Assembly (NCBI GenBank): GCA_936920195.1
Contig: CAKZHE010000097.1
Location: 1 to 64,000, forward strand
Source: an uncultured cyanobacterium
Lineage (GTDB): Bacteria > Cyanobacteriota > Cyanobacteriia > Cyanobacteriales > FACHB-T130
Direction of reading: 5' to 3'
Length of the DNA: 64,000 nt
Shown one piece after another: positions 39,279 through 48,255 of the stretch (its first letter is position 1; the number at the start of each line of letters is the position of its first letter). The position numbers were made by a program, and so were the translations under genes. Under the pieces are notes generated by a model. It saw only the letters and a list, made by a program, of their open reading frames with translations, had not been told where the DNA came from and did no database searches.

Positions 39279-39638
39279 CTATGAAAGGGGTTTTCTAAAC
39301 CGATGTCCATCCGGTTCTACAACTACAAATGCCCCTTTTAGTTCTACTTCAGAGTAAGCTTCTATAACTCCTTTTAGTTCATTGTGAACTCCATTTACCG
39401 TTTTAGGTAAGACTCGAAGGTAAATCACACCTGTTCCGATTGCCCTAACAAAAACAAGATTGCCGTAATCTCTGTCTCGCGTAATAAGGATGCGATTTTC
39501 TGCTTGCGCTACTCTAAGTATTTCTTCATCACTTGCTTGCGCTAGACCTATTTGAGCGACAATAATTACATCGTGTCCTGCATCAATCAAAAACTTTGTG
39601 GTAACAGCGTACACATCTTGGTCTATTAGAAATTTCAT
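39279..39638 (-). CDS. DUF5615 PIN-like toxin candidate
   Basis: 119 residues. MKFLIDQDVYAVTTKFLIDAGHDV, ASDEEILRVAQAENRILITRD and DYGNLVFV match DUF5615, a PIN-like nuclease fold with conserved Asp residues. The ATG at 39638, two bases after the partner's stop, is chosen over an overlapping longer frame. Paired with a DUF433 gene, it forms a putative toxin-antitoxin module. Confidence 0.82.
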   Translation of the reverse strand: MKFLIDQDVYAVTTKFLIDAGHDVIIVAQIGLAQASDEEILRVAQAENRILITRDRDYGNLVFVRAIGTGVIYLRVLPKTVNGVHNELKGVIEAYSEVELKGAFVVVEPDGHRFRKPLS

Positions 39639-39640
39639 AA

Positions 39641-39874
39641 TTAAGCTAAGGCCAAGCGAACATCGACCGCCGCCACCAGTGCGATCGCATACTGTAGGCA
39701 AGCCCGAATATCCTCCACTTGCAGATCGGGATAGTAGTCTCGGATAATTTCTGCAAAAGAAAGCCCTTCATTTAGTAATTCGAGAACGCTTTGTACGGTA
39801 ATGCGCGTACCCACTATGCAAGGCTTACCGAAGTGGATTTGAGGGTTGACCGAGATTCTGTCCATGTTAACCAC
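39641..39874 (-). CDS. DUF433 antitoxin candidate
   Basis: 77 residues. RISVNPQIHFGKPCIVGTRITVQSVLELLNEGLSFAEIIRDYYP is a textbook DUF433 domain (HTH-like), followed by LQVEDIRACLQYA. It precedes the DUF5615 gene by two bases in the usual antitoxin-first order. Confidence 0.88.
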   Translation of the reverse strand: MVNMDRISVNPQIHFGKPCIVGTRITVQSVLELLNEGLSFAEIIRDYYPDLQVEDIRACLQYAIALVAAVDVRLALA

Positions 39875-40048
39875 ACAGCTATATGTCTCTTCTATTTTAA
39901 GTCATAAAGTTGGCGATCGCACCTCTTCACCGATTCATCTTCTCACCAGACATTATTGAGAAGAGGATGAAAAATGCGATCGCCTTTGTTTTTTTATTCA
40001 TAGGCGATCGCTTCCCTTATTGCTGATTTTCAACAATTCGGGCTTTAA

Positions 40049-42499
40049 TTAGGATAATTGCCAAACTGTGACTGGATTTCCAACATTACCAACAACTAAC
40101 GTTTTACCATCTGGATGAAAAGAAAGTGTAACTGAATGTAAAAGATTTGTTGTCATAGTTTGAATCAGCTTATAATCTTCTAAATCGCATATTTGGATTG
40201 AATTACGATTGTTATAAGCCAAAATCTTACCATCTGGACTTATAGCAAAGCATCTAACTACATTAAAATCACTTTTCAAGGTAATTTTTAGATTTCCTGT
40301 GGCTAAATCCCAAATTTTTACTCCACCTCCACCACTACTAACTACAGTCTTTCCATCAGGAGTGATTGCTACACAACTAACTAGATCTGAATGATCTGAA
40401 AGAGTCCGAATTATTTGGTTATTTTGAAGATTCCAAATTTTAATTGTTTTATCATTACTGCCACTCACTAAAAACTTTCCATCAGGGCTAAATGCTAGAG
40501 AATTCACCTGTAACAAATGTTCACCTAAAACAGCAATCATTTTTCTGGTATTTACATTCCATAAATAAATACCAACACTATTACCAAAAGTTTTATACTT
40601 TTTCGAGCCACCACTAGCTAAGATATTTCCATCAGGGCTAAACGCCACAGAGAAAATAGGATCTGCATATTTTTTTAGGGAAGCAATTAGGCTACGAGTT
40701 TGTATATTCCAAATTTTGACTTCTTTATCGCTACTGACACTAGCAAGAGTTTTACTATCAGAAGTAATAGCAAGAGCAAAAATTGTATCTGAGTGTCCTC
40801 CCCAGGTAAAAATACGCTTGAAATCACCCGTATCCCAAAGAATAATTTTCCCTTTGTTGTGAGTAACTAGCGTTTTTCCATCAGGCGTAATAGGAACACC
40901 ATAAATCCAGCTTGAATGTCCTGCTAGAGTGTGACGACATTCCCATTTAATTACTGAAGTAGGTGGATCTGAAATAGATGAAGTTGAAATAGATGAAGTT
41001 GAAGTAGATGGAGTTGAAGTAGATGGAGATTGTACTTTTGGTGCTTCTATATATTGAATATTTGCTAATTCTAACTTTCGTTTTAAAAGTGCCGAACACG
41101 AAGGCGCAATCATAACTGCTATATCATTTGCCAGCCCATCAGACTTAAATGGGTTAAACTTGGATTTAGGATCATTTAACCATTCTTTGAAGGTTTCCAA
41201 ATGACCAATAACAAGTTCATAATTTTTAGCTTCCCCAAAGGCTCTAGCAACAACATTTCCATTATGTTTTAATTCTGCATAGCAATCAAATGAATGGCCT
41301 GCAATTATTTTGTTCGTTGTAGTTGAAACCAATTCATAATCCTTTCGTTTCAAATATTTTTCCCATTCTTTCCTACATTTTGTTTCTAATAAATCACGGG
41401 CATCGCCTTCAAAAACTTGTTCGGGTGCTTGTTCAAAGTATTTTGCATGAATTTCTAAGACCGCACGTCCGTATTTTTTGCAAAATTCCCTTAATGAAGT
41501 GGCTGAGTTTATTTCAATATTTTTAATTTCTTGCCACGCTTGATTGAAGTCCTTATATCCTTTATAAGCACCTTGAATCCGATCGTCAATTTTAGATCTT
41601 ATTTCCGTAAATTCGTTATTGTAGCCCTTGTTTAAATTAATAATTGAATCACCTATAAGGCTTTCTATAACAGAATCACCTGTAATAAAATTTCCTACAT
41701 TTGCTGATGTGCCTGCTAAATATATTAGCAGACGGATTTTTGAGCTAAATTCCTTTGATGCTCTTTTAATTAATCCTTTAAAAAGCAGTCTTGTTTGATC
41801 TGTCTGAGAACTAAACTTCTCTAAATGATCTAAATCATCTATCAGATAAACAAAAGTGAATTTATGATCGATTGCGGATATTTCTGCAATTATATCAAAT
41901 AAAAGATGTTCCAATGAGTCTTGATAGTTGTTGGCAATGGATTTTTTAAAATCATTCCGAAACTGGTTCAAATTTTCAGCAGTTTTTAGTTCGGCAAATT
42001 CAGAGCCTTTAATAAATTGTCCTAGAATTTTTTCTGATTTATTTCTGACTTCTTGTTTAAAATCTGAATTATGAAACAATTCATAAAAAGTATATGCTAG
42101 TATATGACGATAAATTTCTTCTCTAAAGTCGGGTGATTTTATTCGGAGATCAGAAAGATTAAATTGAACCAATATAAAATGTTTTCGATGTGTGGTTTTA
42201 GTCTTTGTTAATTCATGCAAGTATGTTAATAGAGAAGTTTTCCCACTGCCCCGTGAAGCAGCAACGAATCTAAATGTAAAATAGCCGTCATCAAAAGTAT
42301 GCTTGAGATCGTCTTTAAGTAGCCCATTTATAGTAGATATCTCTCGCCCTGATAAACTTTTAGCAGTGGAACCTTCCCCTACTGAACCCGGAAGTCTCAC
42401 AGTTCTTTCAATGCTAATATCCTCAATTAGTCCAGCACCTCCTTGAACATTATTGAGAAAGTCTTGAATGAATCTTTTTTTACCTGTATCTTCTGGCAT
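40049..42499 (-). CDS. P-loop ATPase, possible PD-(D/E)xK nuclease and WD40 propeller fusion, 816 aa
   Basis: Domain order: a P-loop NTPase with Walker A SRGSGKTSL (82-90) and Walker B FVYLIDDLDHLE (216-227), in a KAP/STAND-like context; a middle domain near 385-485 with SFDCYAEL (D405) and AFGEAKNY (E423, K425), the G-D-ExK spacing of restriction-type nucleases; a Ser/Thr repeat linker (490-516); and seven WD40 blades (520-816; KIWN, IYLWN, KIWD). This combines a sensor, an ATPase and a likely effector in one chain. AT-rich and without HIP1 sites, so probably acquired. It forms an operon with the gene at 42503. An anti-phage function is inferred. Confidence 0.8.
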   Translation of the reverse strand: MPEDTGKKRFIQDFLNNVQGGAGLIEDISIERTVRLPGSVGEGSTAKSLSGREISTINGLLKDDLKHTFDDGYFTFRFVAASRGSGKTSLLTYLHELTKTKTTHRKHFILVQFNLSDLRIKSPDFREEIYRHILAYTFYELFHNSDFKQEVRNKSEKILGQFIKGSEFAELKTAENLNQFRNDFKKSIANNYQDSLEHLLFDIIAEISAIDHKFTFVYLIDDLDHLEKFSSQTDQTRLLFKGLIKRASKEFSSKIRLLIYLAGTSANVGNFITGDSVIESLIGDSIINLNKGYNNEFTEIRSKIDDRIQGAYKGYKDFNQAWQEIKNIEINSATSLREFCKKYGRAVLEIHAKYFEQAPEQVFEGDARDLLETKCRKEWEKYLKRKDYELVSTTTNKIIAGHSFDCYAELKHNGNVVARAFGEAKNYELVIGHLETFKEWLNDPKSKFNPFKSDGLANDIAVMIAPSCSALLKRKLELANIQYIEAPKVQSPSTSTPSTSTSSISTSSISDPPTSVIKWECRHTLAGHSSWIYGVPITPDGKTLVTHNKGKIILWDTGDFKRIFTWGGHSDTIFALAITSDSKTLASVSSDKEVKIWNIQTRSLIASLKKYADPIFSVAFSPDGNILASGGSKKYKTFGNSVGIYLWNVNTRKMIAVLGEHLLQVNSLAFSPDGKFLVSGSNDKTIKIWNLQNNQIIRTLSDHSDLVSCVAITPDGKTVVSSGGGGVKIWDLATGNLKITLKSDFNVVRCFAISPDGKILAYNNRNSIQICDLEDYKLIQTMTTNLLHSVTLSFHPDGKTLVVGNVGNPVTVWQLS
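40973..41030. repeat. 15-bp tandem repeat encoding the Ser/Thr linker
   Basis: About four imperfect units of a GAAGTTGAAGTAGAT-type 15-mer (plus-strand reading) within the ATPase-WD40 gene. They encode the repeating STSxS linker between the nuclease-like domain and the propeller. Copy number may vary between strains. Confidence 0.75.
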
Positions 42500-42502
42500 T
42501 GC

Positions 42503-43096
42503 TTATTCCGCCCATTGAATTAGTTCTTGATCTCTTTCAATCACCGCAAAAATCTTGCCTGTGGATTTAAGCTGTTCAAAATATTGGTTTAACTTGGATT
42601 TAGAGATAGTATGTTGTGCGGAGAAATCTTGGCAAAGTTTTTGGCTGCGAATAGCCACTACTCCCCTTAACTCCTGTTGTCTTCTCTCCTCCATATAAAG
42701 TGCTTTGAATTCTTCCACAAAAGTCTCGAAATCCATCTCGTCAACAGCGGCAATAGTGCTGCCTGCCGATTGATATTGAATGCCTTTGAGCAAAAGGTTA
42801 AGGATTTTGTAACCTTTGGAGGCAGTGAATTGATAAACTGTGGTACTCAAATTAGCAAACAAGATTTGCTCGCTTTCTTCCGTGAGGCGAATTTGCCCTT
42901 TTTTGGGAGATGCGATCGCCCCCTGTTGACACAATTCTTGACAAAGGCGTTCGGCATCCTTTTGGAATTGTTTAGGTAAACTTTTTTTAACTTGACCTTG
43001 GGTTGCCTTACCATTTTTGGAGTAAGCAACCGCGTGGAGTAAGTAAAGTAGATGCTCTGTTGCCAGATCAGTCATAGATAAATTCCTCTTTGGCAC
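42503..43096 (-). CDS. Winged-helix-like partner of the ATPase-WD40 protein, 197 aa
   Basis: The gene ends three bases before the large ATPase gene starts, so they form one operon. The N-terminal half (MTDLATEHLLYLLHAVAYSK, KSLPKQFQKDAERLCQELCQQGAIA, GQIRLTEESEQIL) and the C-terminal end (ISKSKLNQYFEQLKSTGKIFAVI) both look like winged helices. No named family was recognised. A regulatory or adaptor role is inferred. Confidence 0.75.
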   Translation of the reverse strand: MPKRNLSMTDLATEHLLYLLHAVAYSKNGKATQGQVKKSLPKQFQKDAERLCQELCQQGAIASPKKGQIRLTEESEQILFANLSTTVYQFTASKGYKILNLLLKGIQYQSAGSTIAAVDEMDFETFVEEFKALYMEERRQQELRGVVAIRSQKLCQDFSAQHTISKSKLNQYFEQLKSTGKIFAVIERDQELIQWAE

Positions 43097-43563
43097 TCAC
43101 CGGAGCGCATCTAATTTTTTAAATTATAGGACTAAAACGTTACCCTCTCTATTTATATAGACTAAAATTTCACAAAAATTTTATAAATTGTCAATATCTA
43201 CTCAATATGATATAAACAAAAACTAACTGGTTGAACTGGTTCCTAGTAGTAGGCGGTGCGTTACGCTAACGCACCGCCTACCAGTTAACTAACGCAACTC
43301 TTTGTGTCTTTGTGCCTTGGTGGTGTCAGAATATTTTCATAACAGAAGCGATCGCGCTTAAGGCTGGAACCCTTGCGAATAAAGAGATCACCCCTACTGC
43401 TTCAAAAGGGGGGAACAAGAGATCTTCTCAAAGCCACCCTTTTTCAGGGGGATTTAGAGGGATCTAAACTTAGAACGGTAGCCATAAAAACCAAAATGTG
43501 GATGAAGATGAGCGATCGCACCTCTGCCCACAAAAGAGCGATAATTATGGTCAATGATGAGTT
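43097..43563. other. 467-bp intergenic region with repeats
   Basis: Contains the promoter side of the ATPase operon, a GCGTTA-type palindrome (about 43247-43290), a CCCCTTTTGA-type repeat remnant (43390-43460) and the first 61-bp direct repeat (43495-43555). No gene is supported. Confidence 0.65.
43495..43555 (+). repeat. 61-bp direct repeat, left copy
   Basis: Matches 44356-44416 at 59 of 61 positions, same orientation (shared core GAGCGATCGCACCTCTGCCC). Together the copies flank the two-gene JAB-like module. Confidence 0.9.
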
Positions 43564-44049
43564 ATGCTATCAGATGATTTGACACAATCATCAAAAAGCT
43601 CCTATTTACGTCAGTCAATGAATCAAGGATACGCGGAAATATTAAACAATCCTTTAGTTTCTGCACAATTAAAGCAAGCTTGGGAAGATTCTAAACCTGG
43701 AGTAACTGGCGGACACGAAGAAGGCGGTTTCATTTTGAAAGATTCAGTAGGAAATCTCAGTGTTGTGCGATGGTCACTCGGCAATCAGAATAGTATCGTT
43801 CTGCCTTCTCATCCAAAGTGTAAAATTGGGGAAGGCGCTATTGTTGCGTCGTTTCACACTCATCCCAATACAGGAGGCGATTATTTGCAAGAACCTAGTG
43901 AGACAGATAAGCGTGCGGTTAGAGACGATCCCGATTTAAAGGGAGCCTTTTACGTAGGAGAGTTTGTGATTTCGCAAGCAAAAATCTATCTAATTGCACC
44001 AAATGGACAAGTAAGTGAGATTTCGGATACATCTATCATTCTAGGTTGA
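43564..44049 (+). CDS. JAB/MPN-type metalloprotease-like protein
   Basis: 161 residues. EEGGFIL, then GAIVASFHTHPNTGGDYLQ and EPSETDKRAV fit the JAMM pattern (Glu, HxHP, then SxxD), a zinc isopeptidase or deaminase-like fold; DUF4329 is an alternative name for a similar motif. It may remove or cleave a small modifier or a partner protein. It is followed 16 bases later by a small gene, and the pair is flanked by direct repeats. Confidence 0.65.
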   Translation: MLSDDLTQSSKSSYLRQSMNQGYAEILNNPLVSAQLKQAWEDSKPGVTGGHEEGGFILKDSVGNLSVVRWSLGNQNSIVLPSHPKCKIGEGAIVASFHTHPNTGGDYLQEPSETDKRAVRDDPDLKGAFYVGEFVISQAKIYLIAPNGQVSEISDTSIILG

Positions 44050-44065
44050 AAAGTGGAAGCTAATT

Positions 44066-44335
44066 ATGAGTGCAATATTGAGTTCAGATGTGCTTCAAGA
44101 TGATATTGCCGTTGCAATTGCTCGTGCGATCGCGGCTGCTAATAAACGTGCCCGTGAGTTGAATATTGATGTAATGCAAAGCATCATCAGCCTGACGCAG
44201 TATCCTCAGAATGATAGCTGGGTATGGCGAGTGAACTATGGGGCAAAAGATTATATTGGGCGACGAGGTGGGGATTTAATTATCGAAGTTAATCCAGAGG
44301 ATATTAGCATCCAGAGAGTGCTTTGGGGGCAATAG
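44066..44335 (+). CDS. Small partner of the JAB-like protein, 89 aa
   Basis: AVAIARAIAAANKRARELNIDV, then SWVWRVNYGAKDYIGRRGGDLIIEV and ISIQRVLWGQ. No named family. The close spacing and the shared direct-repeat boundaries suggest it works with the JAB-like protein, perhaps as substrate or immunity partner (inference). Confidence 0.65.
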   Translation: MSAILSSDVLQDDIAVAIARAIAAANKRARELNIDVMQSIISLTQYPQNDSWVWRVNYGAKDYIGRRGGDLIIEVNPEDISIQRVLWGQ

Positions 44336-44355
44336 ATACAGCGCGGTTGAACGCT

Positions 44356-44416
44356 AATGTGGATGACAATGAGCGATCGCACCTCTGCCCACAAAAGAGC
44401 GATAATTATGGTCAAT
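44356..44416 (+). repeat. 61-bp direct repeat, right copy
   Basis: Second copy of the repeat at 43495-43555. Homologous recombination between the two would remove the JAB-like gene pair as an 861-bp circle. Confidence 0.9.
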
Positions 44417-44423
44417 CGAGTAA

Positions 44424-45266
44424 TTAACTGATTTTTCGTTCGGTGACTAAAGTCAAACTCACCCATCCCCCCCGCTCGTCATAGCGACGAATTAACCGCT
44501 GACGTAAATTATCAGCAATTAACCATCCCGCCTCTAACAAAAACGGAGTGTGGCGCGGAATAATTAAAGGTGTATGACAAGAAGCTCCCCCAGGTAATAA
44601 CAATACTTGGACGGGATATCTCCCTTGGTCAAATAAAAGCCGAGAACCTGAAATTGTCGCTGTGGAAGCTAATTCAAAGTTAGGTGCAGTTAACTTTTGG
44701 GAGAAGCGATCGCCCTGCATTTGCAATAATAGATTGGTAGGATAAACATCAGGCGATCGCATATCCGCATACATTGTTACCGCCTCCCCTTGCCATTCCC
44801 CCAACAACAGGTCTAAACTTAAAGGCGATCGCGCTACCATCGGCATATTTTGCCTAACTTCCCGAATTAAAGTTATCCTTGCCAAATTGCTGTCAGTATC
44901 AAACATCGTCACCAACCGCAACCGACAATCGCCCTCAATAAAACCAAACTCGGCTCCAAACTCTGCCAATGGACTAAATTGCATCGAACCTTGGGAAAAA
45001 GCTCCATTATCAAAAAACAGTATGCTGCGACTTAAGGAACTGTATTCCAACACCTTTTCTGATTCCAAGTTCCCCGTTGCCGCCTCAAAATATTGAAGCG
45101 TTTGCCGGATAGTAGAATTACCAGCCAAACCTTGAAACGTCACCAAACTGGGAATATCTTCCCGCAATTCCCCCTCCGGCGAAAGTCGCGTAAACGAACC
45201 TTGCCAAGCACCCAGATGCTGTAATAAATTTGACCATTGGGAACCAAAATTAGTTTCTGTCATCAA
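44424..45266 (-). CDS. DUF3598-family protein
   Basis: 280 residues. WSNLLQHLGAWQGSFTRLSPEGEL, then LEYSSLSRSILFFDNGAFSQGS and RLRLVTMFDTD are characteristic of DUF3598, found in cyanobacteria and plastids with a lipocalin-like fold. LGEWQGEAVTMYADMR marks a second, related half. Precise function unknown; binding of a pigment or lipid has been supposed for such folds. Confidence 0.8.
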   Translation of the reverse strand: MMTETNFGSQWSNLLQHLGAWQGSFTRLSPEGELREDIPSLVTFQGLAGNSTIRQTLQYFEAATGNLESEKVLEYSSLSRSILFFDNGAFSQGSMQFSPLAEFGAEFGFIEGDCRLRLVTMFDTDSNLARITLIREVRQNMPMVARSPLSLDLLLGEWQGEAVTMYADMRSPDVYPTNLLLQMQGDRFSQKLTAPNFELASTATISGSRLLFDQGRYPVQVLLLPGGASCHTPLIIPRHTPFLLEAGWLIADNLRQRLIRRYDERGGWVSLTLVTERKIS

Positions 45267-45300
45267 AGTTCAACCATAATTTTCAACTAAGTAAAATAGC

Positions 45301-46296
45301 ATGAAAGTAGCTGTATTCAACACCAAATCCTACGACCAACAGTTTTTGGAAACCACTAACCAAAAATATCATCACGAATTACGATTTTTTACCCCTAACC
45401 TCACTCTCGATACTGCCATTCTAGCCGATGGTTTTTCAGCAGTCTGTGTCTTCATTAATGACAATCTCAATCGGGAACTGATTGCTAAATTAGCCTCCCA
45501 AGGAATCAAACTGATTGCTACTCGCTCCGCAGGCTTTAATCATATTGATTTAGCAGCAACTAAGGAAGCAGGTATTACAGTCGTGCGAGTGCCAGCCTAT
45601 TCCCCCTATGCAGTTGCCGAACACGCCGTTGGACTAATTTTAACGCTCAATCGCAAAATTCATCGTGCTTACAATCGAGTTCGGGATGATAACTTCTCTC
45701 TGGAAGGATTGTTAGGTTTTGATTTGCATGGTGCGACAGTGGGAATAGTTGGAACTGGCAAAATTGGACAATGTTTTGCCAGCATTATGAAAGGATTTGG
45801 TTGTCATCTCTTGGCTTATGATGTTTATCAAAATCCTGGTTGTTTGGAGCTAGGAGTAAAATATTGCGAATTTTTAGAACTGCTTGCTCAATCAGATATT
45901 GTCTCTCTCCATTGTCCACTCACTCCGGAAACCCATCATTTGATTAATCCTACTTCCTTAACGCATCTCAAACGAGGTGCAATGTTGATTAATACCAGTC
46001 GGGGCGGTTTAATTGATACTGCTGCTGTCATTAGTGCCATCAAAACCGGACAAATTGGTTATTTGGGCATTGATGTTTATGAACGAGAAGAAAACCTCTT
46101 TTTTGAAGATTTATCCGATACAGTAATTCAAGATGATGTCTTCCAATTATTACAATCTTTTCCCAATGTAGTAATTACCGCCCATCAAGCATTCTTTACC
46201 CGCAATGCCCTAGAAAATATTGCCGAGACTACCCTGAACAATATTACTGAATTTGAACAAGGTAAGCAATGTTTAAACATAGTTACTGCCAGCTAG
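45301..46296 (+). CDS. D-2-hydroxyacid dehydrogenase (D-lactate dehydrogenase type)
   Basis: 331 residues. TVGIVGTGKIGQCFASIMKG is the NAD(H)-binding GxGxxG. RSAGFNHIDL, LINTSRGGLIDTAAV and TAHQAFFT supply the catalytic Arg, the Glu region (DVYEREENLFFED) and the His of D-isomer-specific dehydrogenases. It most resembles enzymes reducing pyruvate to D-lactate during fermentation. It stands alone, divergent from the DUF3598 gene. Confidence 0.9.
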   Translation: MKVAVFNTKSYDQQFLETTNQKYHHELRFFTPNLTLDTAILADGFSAVCVFINDNLNRELIAKLASQGIKLIATRSAGFNHIDLAATKEAGITVVRVPAYSPYAVAEHAVGLILTLNRKIHRAYNRVRDDNFSLEGLLGFDLHGATVGIVGTGKIGQCFASIMKGFGCHLLAYDVYQNPGCLELGVKYCEFLELLAQSDIVSLHCPLTPETHHLINPTSLTHLKRGAMLINTSRGGLIDTAAVISAIKTGQIGYLGIDVYEREENLFFEDLSDTVIQDDVFQLLQSFPNVVITAHQAFFTRNALENIAETTLNNITEFEQGKQCLNIVTAS

Positions 46297-46462
46297 AACT
46301 CAATTTATAGCGCTTTGTAGGGGCAATCCCCCCGTGGTTGCCCCTATTTCTAGGATAGTTGCGTAAGTTCTGATTCATCAGTGGTTTGTTGGGTTTTGCT
46401 GTCGCGCAACCCAACCTACAAATATTAGAAATGTTCTAGCGGGCATGATGTTTTAGATCGTC

Positions 46463-46852
46463 TTACTGGGCATTTTTAACTGCCAGAAATTGCCGTAGAC
46501 TTAATAAGCTAAATGTCTGCCCCAAATTTAGCGGCAGCAAAGAAATCCCTTCTAAACGGGATTGCACCCAACTGTCTCCCCACATCCATTCGTGATAGCC
46601 GTCAATCCCTTGGCTCAAAATTAGGCGCAAAGAGGTAGAATCGACAATATCTACTTGATGTTGAATTGCTACCGGACCAATATAGCTAGTAAAAGTTAAA
46701 CCGGAATGTAGTTTTTCTGGCAATCCATCAGGGAAATTTTGACTCCATAACCATTGACGCAATTGGGAGGGACGTAATAAGCTGTCACCAATGGTATCGG
46801 CAGAGGCGGCTAATTCAATGCGGAGATGGGTTTTTTGAAAGGTTCCCAGCAT
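46463..46852 (-). CDS. SRPBCC-like cyanobacterial protein
   Basis: 129 residues. ELAASADTIGDSLLRPSQLRQWLW, then LTFTSYIGPVAIQHQVDIVD and HEWMWGDSWVQSRLEGISLLPLNL fit a small START/SRPBCC helix-grip fold. Ligand unknown. It is divergent from coaE. Confidence 0.65.
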   Translation of the reverse strand: MLGTFQKTHLRIELAASADTIGDSLLRPSQLRQWLWSQNFPDGLPEKLHSGLTFTSYIGPVAIQHQVDIVDSTSLRLILSQGIDGYHEWMWGDSWVQSRLEGISLLPLNLGQTFSLLSLRQFLAVKNAQ

Positions 46853-46899
46853 AAAATAAATTATATTTGGCTATTTGGGTAAATTATAGCGAAAATCTG

Positions 46900-47517
46900 A
46901 TGAGCGATCGCCTTTCCATCCCACCACCACGGATTATCGGTTTAACCGGAGGTATTGCTACGGGTAAAACTACTGTAGCTAATTATTTGGCAGATGTCTA
47001 TCACTTACCAATTCTCGATGCGGATATTTATGCGCGGGAGGCGGTGCAACCAGAATCGGCAATTTTTCACCGGATTGTGGAACGCTACGGTACAAGTATA
47101 GTTTTACCAGATGGGACGCTCAACCGTCCAGAGTTGGGAAAAATCATTTTTAGTAATATTGATGAGCGGAGGTGGCTAGAAGCACAAATTCATCCTTTTG
47201 TGCGCGATCGCCTAATTTCTGTTTCTCAAATGGAAATGGCAAAATCTGCTGATAAAATAGTCATGGTTGTGCCTTTATTGTTTGAAGCTCAAATAACTAA
47301 TTTAGTTACAGAGATTTGGGTAGTTAACTGTCCTTTAGAGCGACAATTACAAAGATTAATGTTACGCGATCGCCTTTCCAATGAGCAAGCCATGAATCGC
47401 ATTAATAGCCAAATGCCATTATCAGAAAAGTGCGATCGCGCTGATATTGTCCTCGATAATTCTTCTACTTTAGAATTTTTATTACTCCAGATAGATTCAG
47501 CTATAATTCAAGATTAA
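46900..47517 (+). CDS. coaE: Dephospho-CoA kinase
   Basis: 205 residues. Walker A GLTGGIATGKTTV, then LPILDADIYAREAV, EAQIHPFVRDRL and VVPLLFEAQ are standard CoaE motifs. It phosphorylates dephospho-CoA in the last step of coenzyme A synthesis. The ATG at 46900 was preferred over an in-frame ATG 11 codons upstream that overlaps promoter-like sequence. Confidence 0.93.
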   Translation: MSDRLSIPPPRIIGLTGGIATGKTTVANYLADVYHLPILDADIYAREAVQPESAIFHRIVERYGTSIVLPDGTLNRPELGKIIFSNIDERRWLEAQIHPFVRDRLISVSQMEMAKSADKIVMVVPLLFEAQITNLVTEIWVVNCPLERQLQRLMLRDRLSNEQAMNRINSQMPLSEKCDRADIVLDNSSTLEFLLLQIDSAIIQD

Positions 47518-47851
47518 TTATTTCTTATTTTTGGGCTTTTTATTAGTTTTTTGTGGAAGCGATCGCCCAACATTCATATTCCATCCTAATACGCGAATAT
47601 GATTAAAATTAATGACATCAATTTCTTGTCTGCCCAAGTAGTCGGCAAGCCTCAAATCATCAGTTAACACTAATCAAAACTCTAACTAATAAATCGTAAT
47701 CTTCTGGCAAGAATGTTTCAGTTCTTTTGAATTTTGCTATTCGCTCTCTATTTGCAGTACCAACAAACCAAAGAACTAAAATATTGGTGTCCACCAAAAT
47801 TCCCTTATGTTGGTACTTACTGAGTAGAGAATTAAAATCGTTTATGTCCAT
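47518..47851 (-). pseudogene. PIN-domain protein, frameshifted remnant
   Basis: The first 63 codons give GILVDTNILVLWFVGTAN (first PIN Asp) and end in a stop at 47660. In another frame TDDLRLADYLGRQEIDVINFN and HIRVLGWNMNVG supply the PIN C-terminus, ending at 47518. A shift plus probable internal loss has broken the gene. Its 3' end abuts coaE. Confidence 0.65.
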
Positions 47852-48144
47852 GATAAATCGCGGATTTTCATTGATTTCATTTGGCCTGTCTCAGAATCAA
47901 TTTCAAATATTTTATATTGTCTTTCTGGCTTGAGCGATTCACCCGCCGCAAATATTCCTAAATTTGAGATTGATTCTTTAGAAATAGGGATAATAAAACT
48001 CAAAGTAATTACCCACAAACTTTTATCCTCAGATAATTCAACTTCTTCAAGTCTGAGATCAAGTACATGACCACCGATCAAATCTGCCATCGACTGTAAA
48101 GATTTTTGGGCAGCTATTACTGCCTCTCGGACATCAATTGTCAT
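47842..48144 (-). CDS. Hypothetical protein upstream of the PIN remnant, 100 aa
   Basis: MTIDVREAVIAAQKSLQSMADLI, then LEEVELSEDKSLWVITLSF and ERQYKIFEIDSETGQMKSMKIRD. It overlaps the PIN remnant by ten bases, as antitoxins or cognate partners often do. No known family. The internal ATG at 48144 is preferred because the upstream codons look non-coding. Confidence 0.6.
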   Translation of the reverse strand: MTIDVREAVIAAQKSLQSMADLIGGHVLDLRLEEVELSEDKSLWVITLSFIIPISKESISNLGIFAAGESLKPERQYKIFEIDSETGQMKSMKIRDLSWT

Positions 48145-48255
48145 AGCCGATCTACCTTTTCTTAACTCCAAAACATTGTGATGGTTACTCACCATTATTT
48201 TAAGCGATGCAGTGGGAATAGTCAAATACTCAATTTGACAATGACCACGTTTTAT

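Noticed and set aside
40973-41030. Short tandem repeats resembling a CRISPR array
   Set aside because: The units are 15 bp with no spacers and encode the Ser/Thr linker of the WD40 protein. No cas gene is in the window.
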